A stretch of 64,000 nt of DNA from Defluviitaleaceae bacterium (GTDB lineage Bacteria > Bacillota > Clostridia > Lachnospirales > WQUN01): contig WQZS01000002.1 in assembly GCA_009780585.1 (NCBI GenBank), forward strand, positions 219,222 through 283,221, written 5' to 3'. The notes under the pieces are model-generated. The model did no database searches. It was not told where the DNA came from and worked only from the letters and a program-made list of their open reading frames with translations. Shown here piece by piece: positions 57,976-64,000 of this stretch (position 1 is its first letter; the number at the start of each line of letters is the position of its first letter). The translations under genes and the position numbers were made by a program.

Positions 57976-58076
57976 TGAATGATACGGCGGGTATTTACAT
58001 AACATGGGGGCGAAGGCTTTTTTATTACATCCGCATATGGTAAGGTACGCGCAACAAATAGTAAGGAGGCGCGGTT

Positions 58077-58520
58077 ATGGCAAAGGAACGGGTTCCCACC
58101 GACACGTTATTGCGCCGCTTGTTTAAGACCTCTTCCCTTAACCGTTTTGTCGAAAACTTGGAAAAAAGCGGGCAGGACGCGCCCCCTTTCCATATATACA
58201 TAAAGCAATTATGCGATGAAAAGGAAACCCCGGCGGAACAGGTAATCAAAAAGGCCGGAATTGAACGCACCCACGGGCATAAGTTTTTTAACGGTACGCG
58301 CAACCCCTCGCGGGACAAGGTTTTACAGCTTGCCTTCGGGTTTGGGCTGGACTGCGCGGGGGCGCAAAAATTGCTGACCCTTGCCAAACGGGGCGCGTTG
58401 TACCCCAAAATCAAGCGCGACGCCGTCATCATCTACGCCCTTGAACGTGAACTGGACATCACAACGTTACAGGAAAAACTGCATAACTTACAATTACCGC
58501 TCTTGGGAGCGGAAAAATGA
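58077..58520 (+). CDS. Small helix-turn-helix-like protein coupled to a kinase gene
   Basis: The protein has 147 residues with AAGGAGG before the ATG. Residues about 50-100 (KETPAEQVIKKAGIERTHGHKFFNGTRNPSRDKVLQLAFGFGLD) look like a Cro/CI-type HTH, and the flanking regions are helical. It ends in an ATGA overlap with the receptor-kinase gene, so the two proteins should be made in fixed ratio. A DNA-binding target of the kinase is a reasonable inference, since Hanks-type kinases often phosphorylate regulators encoded beside them. Confidence 0.75.
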   Translation: MAKERVPTDTLLRRLFKTSSLNRFVENLEKSGQDAPPFHIYIKQLCDEKETPAEQVIKKAGIERTHGHKFFNGTRNPSRDKVLQLAFGFGLDCAGAQKLLTLAKRGALYPKIKRDAVIIYALERELDITTLQEKLHNLQLPLLGAEK

Positions 58521-59965
58521 ACGACCCCTGGAACGGTTTTGCGTTTACGGAAACCATCTTGCCGGAGGAAATCGCCGCCCGCTTCGACACGGTGGAACGG
58601 GTGGGCAAAGGCGAGTTCGGCGAAACCTTTATCCTTTCGGAAAAGGAAACGCAAACCCTATATATAATAAAAACTTCCCAAGAGCGGGAAGCGGATAACG
58701 AAGCGGCGCTGCTCGCGGGACTAAACCACAAAGGCTTACCGCAAAACGAAGCCGTCATCGAGCAAAACGGTACGCGCTATACCCTGCGCAAGTACATACA
58801 CGGCAGCCCCTTAAATGATTATTTGGCGGAGGCGGAAAACCCAAGCCCGGCGCAGGCGGTTAACCTGTTCCTGTCCCTTTGCGATATCCTTATTTATTTG
58901 CACGCGCAGCCCGAGCCCATCATCCACCGCGACATCAAACCCTCCAACATCATCATCGACCCCGAAACCCTCGCCCCCACCCTCATCGACTTCGGCATCT
59001 CCCGCAGGTATTCCACTTCCGCCGAAACCGACACAACCTACCTCGGCACGCACAAATACGCGCCCCCCGAACAATACGGCTTCGCCCAAACGGACGCGCG
59101 AACGGACATCTACGCCCTGGGCGCGGTGATGCAATATGTATTAACAAAAATGAAAGACAATCGCTTGGAGCGCATCGCTGCCAAATGTACGGAGCTTGCG
59201 CCCGCCATGCGCTACCAAAGCGCGGCGGCATTAAAACGGGCGTTATTAAAATATAAAAACCGCGTACGGCGAAGGGTATGTAACCTTGCGGCGTGCGCGG
59301 TTTTTACTTTTGCTGTATTGCTCGGGATTTATGCGTTGACCGCGCGGGAAATCCCCGCCGAAATGCCCGCACCAATTATTTACATAACGCCGTACGGCTA
59401 CGACGATAACGATTACCAAAAGCTGGTCGCGTTCTTTTTATACGAGGATAACTTGGCGAAAATACAGGCGCAAAACCCCGCGTTTGACATAAAAAACCCC
59501 GAAACATGGAGCAATTGGCCAAGGGGTGGAACATGGACAGATGACGACGGGGTTGAACATCTCTTAACAAATTATATCCATTGGATTTTTGAACGCGTAT
59601 ATTATTTATGTTTATACAACTTAAACCTAACAGGGGAGTTGGATGTTTCGGGGTTTGACCGTTTAAGGCTTTTGGAGTTACCCCGAAACAACCTAACGGG
59701 GGTTAACCTTTCAGGCTGTATATCGCTTTATGATTTACGCCTTAGCGATAACCGGTTAACGCAGTTGGATGTTTCGCATAATATTATGCTTGAACAACTG
59801 CATGTTGCGTTCAATCAAATAGCGGAGCTTGATTTGACAACCAATACTGTCTTACGATACTTGGATTGCGCATACAATTATCTAACCCGGCTGGATTTGT
59901 CCGGGCTAACCCTACTTGAACATGTGGAGTATTCCGGCAACCCGTTGCGTGAGGTGTTACGGTAA
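58517..59965 (+). CDS. Receptor-like Ser/Thr kinase with extracellular leucine-rich repeats
   Basis: The protein has 482 residues. The kinase domain (about 22-240) has the glycine loop [10 protein letters not shown], Lys in YIIKTS, catalytic [10 protein letters not shown] and DFG in LIDFGIS, plus the activation segment [12 protein letters not shown], so it is complete. One membrane helix is at about 253-276 ([19 protein letters not shown]). The outside region ends in five to six short leucine-rich repeats (about 360-480): [78 protein letters not shown]. Bacterial PASTA kinases sense muropeptides; here the sensor is LRR-based, pointing to protein or surface recognition. It overlaps convergently with the SLH adhesin gene by 9 bases. 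Confidence 0.9.
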   Translation: MNDPWNGFAFTETILPEEIAARFDTVERVGKGEFGETFILSEKETQTLYIIKTSQEREADNEAALLAGLNHKGLPQNEAVIEQNGTRYTLRKYIHGSPLNDYLAEAENPSPAQAVNLFLSLCDILIYLHAQPEPIIHRDIKPSNIIIDPETLAPTLIDFGISRRYSTSAETDTTYLGTHKYAPPEQYGFAQTDARTDIYALGAVMQYVLTKMKDNRLERIAAKCTELAPAMRYQSAAALKRALLKYKNRVRRRVCNLAACAVFTFAVLLGIYALTAREIPAEMPAPIIYITPYGYDDNDYQKLVAFFLYEDNLAKIQAQNPAFDIKNPETWSNWPRGGTWTDDDGVEHLLTNYIHWIFERVYYLCLYNLNLTGELDVSGFDRLRLLELPRNNLTGVNLSGCISLYDLRLSDNRLTQLDVSHNIMLEQLHVAFNQIAELDLTTNTVLRYLDCAYNYLTRLDLSGLTLLEHVEYSGNPLREVLR

Positions 59966-62900
59966 TACCGCGCGTTCCGCTTCTTCTATCGCCCGCCTGT
60001 CGAAATAAACCTCCGTTACGGAATCCGGTAATGCAACCGCCAACGGTTGTGTTCCGTCGTCGTCCTCTTTGTTTACGGCTATTACAAACCGCGTAAAGTT
60101 CCTTAACATCGACGCTATTTCGGCGCGTGTGACGGTGCTTAGCGGGTTAAACGCGTTATCGTAACCGCTTAAAACACCCGCCGCCGACATTACATAAACC
60201 CCCGAACCCGCCCATGAGGATATATACGCCGCATCGGTAAATTCCAATTCATCCAAATTTTCGGGAATGGTATAGCCTTTGAAAAGCGCATACCTGCGCA
60301 GTATGACAGCCATTTCTTGACGGGTAATCGGTTGGCTGGGTTCGAATTTACCGTCGCCCACACCGGATACCAGGCGTTGTTCCGCCGCCCATTGCACGGA
60401 GTCATGATAATCGTCGGCGGAATCAACGTCGCTAAAGCGGTTTACGCCGATTGGCGCGGGTTTGCCTTCCAACCCGTGTAGAAAAGTGACGAACATAGCG
60501 CGGGTTATCATATCATAAGGGCCGAACATGCCGTTGCCCGCGCCGCCGAGCAAGCCGTAATAATCAACGAACGCCACCGCTTCGTAATATTCATCGTCCT
60601 CGGACACATCGGTGAAGATATTTACCCAAAGCGCCACGGGGTCGTACCCTACGACAAAGTAGCTTTGATGTTGGACGGTAAAGGTTATCATGCCCTCCGA
60701 CGCGTCGAACACGCCGTTCATGCAGGTAAGGCTCCCGTCGTCGGCCATGTGCCAAGCGCGGACGGCGGCGGGGGTTTCGTTGGGTTTTAAATCATAGGGT
60801 AAACTTACCGTAAGGGGAACGTCGATTTTTTGGCCGCCTACAAATATATTAATGCTGAAAACCGTCTCATACCCCCGTGCTTGTGCCGCTTGCATACCGC
60901 GAAGACCGCTCATGGGGACGATTTCCATTTCTACCGTGATGGGGGTTTCACCGTAATCGGACGCATTTGCCAACACAGCCAGCGCATAAGGGCTAAAGAT
61001 GATTTTACCCACCGGTAATTCCACCGTGAAGGGAATCTCTGCTTCGCTGAACGCTTGCGCCGCGAATACATTAAATACGTCAAGTGTGGGTTCGGGCGTC
61101 GGTTCGGGCGTCGGTTCGGGTGTCGGCTCGGGCGTAGGAGTGGGTGTCGGGGTTGGGGTCGGAACAGGTGTAGGTTGGGGTGTGGGTTCCGGTGTGGGTT
61201 CCGGTGTAGGCTCCGGCGTGGGCTGGGGTGTGGGTTGCGGTGTAGGCTCCGGCGTGGGTTGCGGTATGGGCGGCACAAACGCCTGTATGGTGACAACCGC
61301 ATGGTTACCGGGGTAATGGTTTAACCTTTCCGCAAAACGCACATGATATATACCCGGCGCAAGGCCGGAAATCACCGTTTGGCCCGATGCCACCGCCGTC
61401 CATACGGCATTTGCCGGTTCTCTCCATTCCATTAAATTGGTTACGCCTGTAATGGTTCCGTTATCCGCGCCTGCGGCTGTTTCGTTTGTATGGGTTAACC
61501 CGGCGGGCGCGGCTTGGCTTGCGTTGTTTACCGTCAAGGCATAGCTTGCCGTCGCCGCCATATGCGTGGTCGTTGCCGCGATGACGGCGTTAATCATCGC
61601 CGTTCCCGCATTGTGGATGGTCACCAACCCGGTGTTAATATCCACCGTGGCAACAGAGGTGTTGCTGCTTGTATAGGTGATGGCCCCTCCGTCTGCGCTC
61701 GGCGTGGGCGTGTGGGTAAAGCCCGGGGCGCCGTAGGTTCTTACTTGGGTGTCGGGGGTGAAGGCGAGCGTCCTTAATTCCAAATCGGTGTGCGTAAATG
61801 TGGCGGTAACGGTGATTACGCCGTTTGAGACGTATGCCTGATTAACCGTAAAGGTTCTTGTACCCGTGCCCGCGCTTGTAACGGCGGGGATAGTTGACGC
61901 GCCGGAAAAATTGATTACATTAACCGGGGAAAGGGAGGCCAGCGTATAGTTGAGGGTTATGGTATTCCCGGCGCGGCCAAATACCGGGTCGGCTGTTATG
62001 TCGTCACCGGTTAGATTGCCGCTCATGGTTATATTTATATTGAAGGGTACGGTTAACCCGCCGTCGAAGGGGGCTACAACATAGCCCGTCGTTCCGGGTG
62101 CGCTGGTGACCACACAGCGGACAGCCCTGCCCGCTTGCGCGCCGGTCAGGATAAATGTAGCGGCGTTAGTCGCACCGGGAATGTTGTTCCAATCTGTTCC
62201 ATTAGAAGAATATTGCCATTGGAAATTGCGGGCGAGGCTGCCGCCGGTTACCCCGCTATAGTTAACGGTCAGCGTTTCCTCTATGCGGTTGTTGCCGGTG
62301 ACGGTTGCCGAGCCGCCGAGGGGCGCGTAGTTTACGGTCACGGTTGTAACGGAGGAAGTGACGGGGGTTGCGCCTGCCGCGCTGACCACAACATAATAGT
62401 AATGCGTCCCCGCGTTTAAGCTCGTCGGTATCGTGAAGGTTGCGCTATTCGCGCCGGATATCGGCGAACCGCCGGTGTTGTTGTTCGTTGCGTTGGAATA
62501 CCATTGATAAGTGAGAGCCCCGTCCCCGCTTACGGTTGCGCCAACGGATAGGTTTCCGGTTATGTTGCCGAAGGTAGCGTTTGTTGACGCTTGCGGCTGC
62601 GTATTTATCGTGATTGACGGCTGACCTATCGTGATTCCGGCTATGGGTATAAAACCGCTGCTTGAACCGTTTGAATAGTTAATACCGTTGTTGCCGCCGT
62701 TTACACCCCACGAAACCGAGGCACCGACGGCAGGCTGGAAGATAATGTCCGTGGAGGAACCGGCAAATACATTGAGTGTAGTAGCTGCCCACGCGATGGC
62801 AATACCGCCTCCCATAAAAACGGGTGGGTTAGCGGAAGTAATCACGCTGGTTGTAATTGCGAGGTCGGTGCCGTGGATTTCCGTCCCCTGTGCGAATACG

Positions 62901-63985
62901 ACTCCGGTGCCGGTTATATTCACCGCGCCCGAACCATCGGTAGCGATAGCTACACCCGTGACAGCACTCACCATACCGCCGCTGACGGTTACGGAACCGG
63001 AGGAACCGGAGGGAGAAAAGATTGCAGTGCTTTCAATACCTGTCACCGTAACCATTGTTCCGTTTCCGGAAATTGTTACATCACCTTGTGAATTGATGGC
63101 TGTTGAGCTGGCTATAACCCTTCCGCCGTCCTTCACGGTTACGGTGTTGTTGGATATGATTGCACGGCTGTTAGAACCTGTCGCCTCGACCCTTCCGCCA
63201 TCCCTCACGGTTACGGGGCCGTTGGAGTTGATTGCCAAACCATTCGAACCTGTCGCCTCGACCTTTCCGCCATCCCTCACGGTTACGGGGCCGTTGGAGT
63301 TGATTGCATGACCATTCGAACCTGTCGACGTAACCATTCCATTGTTTTCCACTATTATTTCGTTAACGAATGATATCGATCTAATTGTGGAATTAAGATT
63401 TGAATTTGAATTTACGGTGCCGCCGTCTATTATTGCACCGGCTTGATTTTCATTCAATCTAATGGCGTTACCGGTGCCGCTGTTGGTTATACTGCCGCCG
63501 TTATTAACAGTCACTATGCCGGTAGCGCCAACGGTTGGATTATTATTGCTGTTTGAACTAACGCTGCCGCCGCCGTTGATTGTAAGCTCTCCGCCTCCGC
63601 CGGAAGAAATAGCGGTTTCCGTTGTAGACTCTACAGAACCGTTTACGATAATCGGGCTGGTACCTACGTTCCATATGGCCGATGAAGAGTTACCCACCAA
63701 ACTGCCATTGATTATTAATGAACCTGCAAACAAACCTGCAAAGGTTGTCCCAATATTAATAAGAGGAAGATTAGTCCGGGTTGGCCCGGTATAAATTATT
63801 GTTCTACCTACAGGGAGCGTAAAGTTAGCGTTAATATTATTACTTGTGATAGTAAGTGAAGCGGAATTTGTCGTAAAGATATAATAACATAAATCGACAA
63901 CGGTCGACAAAAGTGATAAAATAAAAGCATGGCATATGACGCGAAATTTCGGGGTCGTGTGTTGAAATACATCGACAAAGGTCAC
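59957..63985 (-). CDS. Large SLH-anchored adhesin-like protein, 5' end interrupted by an IS element
   Basis: The open frame gives 1342 residues, but its first codons lie inside the IS630-like transposase reading frame, and no clean signal peptide exists. The true start has probably been separated from this part by the insertion. Order: an N-terminal repetitive region (about 50-400) with units like [23 protein letters not shown], typical of right-handed beta-helix adhesins; Ig/MBG-like domains (about 440-870); a Pro-Thr-Glu/Gln spacer of PTPEPTPQ units (about 890-965); a ZU5-like or beta domain; and three SLH repeats at the C-terminus ([48 protein letters not shown]). Protein and nucleotide repeats (about 78-bp units near 63180-63310) mark recombination-prone DNA. 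Confidence 0.8.
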   Translation of the reverse strand: MTFVDVFQHTTPKFRVICHAFILSLLSTVVDLCYYIFTTNSASLTITSNNINANFTLPVGRTIIYTGPTRTNLPLINIGTTFAGLFAGSLIINGSLVGNSSSAIWNVGTSPIIVNGSVESTTETAISSGGGGELTINGGGSVSSNSNNNPTVGATGIVTVNNGGSITNSGTGNAIRLNENQAGAIIDGGTVNSNSNLNSTIRSISFVNEIIVENNGMVTSTGSNGHAINSNGPVTVRDGGKVEATGSNGLAINSNGPVTVRDGGRVEATGSNSRAIISNNTVTVKDGGRVIASSTAINSQGDVTISGNGTMVTVTGIESTAIFSPSGSSGSVTVSGGMVSAVTGVAIATDGSGAVNITGTGVVFAQGTEIHGTDLAITTSVITSANPPVFMGGGIAIAWAATTLNVFAGSSTDIIFQPAVGASVSWGVNGGNNGINYSNGSSSGFIPIAGITIGQPSITINTQPQASTNATFGNITGNLSVGATVSGDGALTYQWYSNATNNNTGGSPISGANSATFTIPTSLNAGTHYYYVVVSAAGATPVTSSVTTVTVNYAPLGGSATVTGNNRIEETLTVNYSGVTGGSLARNFQWQYSSNGTDWNNIPGATNAATFILTGAQAGRAVRCVVTSAPGTTGYVVAPFDGGLTVPFNINITMSGNLTGDDITADPVFGRAGNTITLNYTLASLSPVNVINFSGASTIPAVTSAGTGTRTFTVNQAYVSNGVITVTATFTHTDLELRTLAFTPDTQVRTYGAPGFTHTPTPSADGGAITYTSSNTSVATVDINTGLVTIHNAGTAMINAVIAATTTHMAATASYALTVNNASQAAPAGLTHTNETAAGADNGTITGVTNLMEWREPANAVWTAVASGQTVISGLAPGIYHVRFAERLNHYPGNHAVVTIQAFVPPIPQPTPEPTPQPTPQPTPEPTPEPTPEPTPQPTPVPTPTPTPTPTPEPTPEPTPEPTPEPTLDVFNVFAAQAFSEAEIPFTVELPVGKIIFSPYALAVLANASDYGETPITVEMEIVPMSGLRGMQAAQARGYETVFSINIFVGGQKIDVPLTVSLPYDLKPNETPAAVRAWHMADDGSLTCMNGVFDASEGMITFTVQHQSYFVVGYDPVALWVNIFTDVSEDDEYYEAVAFVDYYGLLGGAGNGMFGPYDMITRAMFVTFLHGLEGKPAPIGVNRFSDVDSADDYHDSVQWAAEQRLVSGVGDGKFEPSQPITRQEMAVILRRYALFKGYTIPENLDELEFTDAAYISSWAGSGVYVMSAAGVLSGYDNAFNPLSTVTRAEIASMLRNFTRFVIAVNKEDDDGTQPLAVALPDSVTEVYFDRRAIEEAERAVLP

Positions 63986-64000
63986 ACAGTACAGGAAGCA
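63929..64000 (+). mobile_element. IS630-family transposase, N-terminal fragment (cut by window edge)
   Basis: From an ATG at 63929 the frame reads [24 protein letters not shown] up to the edge. This is the opening of IS630-type transposases, the HTH start of which reads like 'YS.D.R.RVL.YI..GHT..EA'. The element's left end probably lies within 63885-63928, where GTCGAC-containing inverted wording (ATCGACAACGGTCGAC) occurs. The rest of the element and its right end are outside the window. It is inserted at the 5' end of the SLH adhesin gene. Confidence 0.75.

Overview
The window looks like a chromosomal segment of a spore-forming member of the Clostridia (Firmicutes). The direct evidence is a sporulation sigma factor of the SigG type (54581-55357, minus), a stage V sporulation protein S (54204-54464, minus), several S-layer-homology (SLH) surface proteins, strong AGGAGG-type ribosome binding sites with frequent GTG and TTG starts, and consensus sigma-A promoters. 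Most of the window is GC-rich to the eye. Two blocks, about 6.5-12.7 kb and 36.9-42.1 kb, are clearly AT-rich and read as acquired DNA.

Layout. 0-6.1 kb: the end of a GldG-like ABC accessory gene with its DUF4340 partner, a hybrid histidine kinase, and a U32 peptidase gene that is split in two by repeat-rich DNA. 6.1-6.5 kb: a probable non-coding RNA with a textbook promoter and terminator. 6.5-12.7 kb: a DUF262/DUF1524 (GmrSD-like) nuclease gene divergent from a three-gene unit ending in a KAP-family NTPase, a possible defence module. 12.9-22.7 kb: nine tightly packed minus-strand genes encoding a GrpE-like coiled-coil protein, a degenerate Hsp70, an HD protein, a canonical Hsp70, a tandem Nudix protein, a GNAT, a DUF4258/YgiT toxin-antitoxin-like pair and an Hsp70-VWA fusion. 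22.8-31.5 kb: the two probable halves of a heterodimeric ABC exporter in opposite orientations, separated by a PRMT-like methyltransferase, a second candidate non-coding RNA, a lipoprotein, a zinc-finger membrane protein, foldback repeats, a Phd/RelE toxin-antitoxin pair and a GH5 glycosidase. 31.5-36.9 kb: a membrane protein with a G10 tract, two tRNAs, a retropepsin-like protein, a sigma factor coupled to a soluble chemoreceptor/CheW-like protein, and a serine recombinase. 36.9-42.1 kb: a short inverted-repeat segment carrying promoter-like sequences, then a six-gene acyl-lipid cassette. 42.1-64 kb: an AAA/DUF4143 ATPase, two SLH proteins, MurA, WalJ-like hydrolase, AddA, SpoVS, SigG, an XRE-TPR regulator, a receptor-like Ser/Thr kinase with leucine-rich repeats, a large SLH adhesin, and the first codons of an IS630-type transposase at the right edge.

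The two most original systems, both inferred from context, are the nine-gene Hsp70/GrpE-like operon, with one intact, one degenerate and one VWA-fused Hsp70, and the acyl-carrier/acyltransferase cassette preceded by a serine recombinase and a 15-bp inverted repeat that could form a promoter-inversion switch. A third theme is repeat invasion: short repeats occur both between genes and in frame inside conserved enzymes (U32 peptidase, AddA). No similarity search or folding program was run; family names come from recognising motifs by eye.
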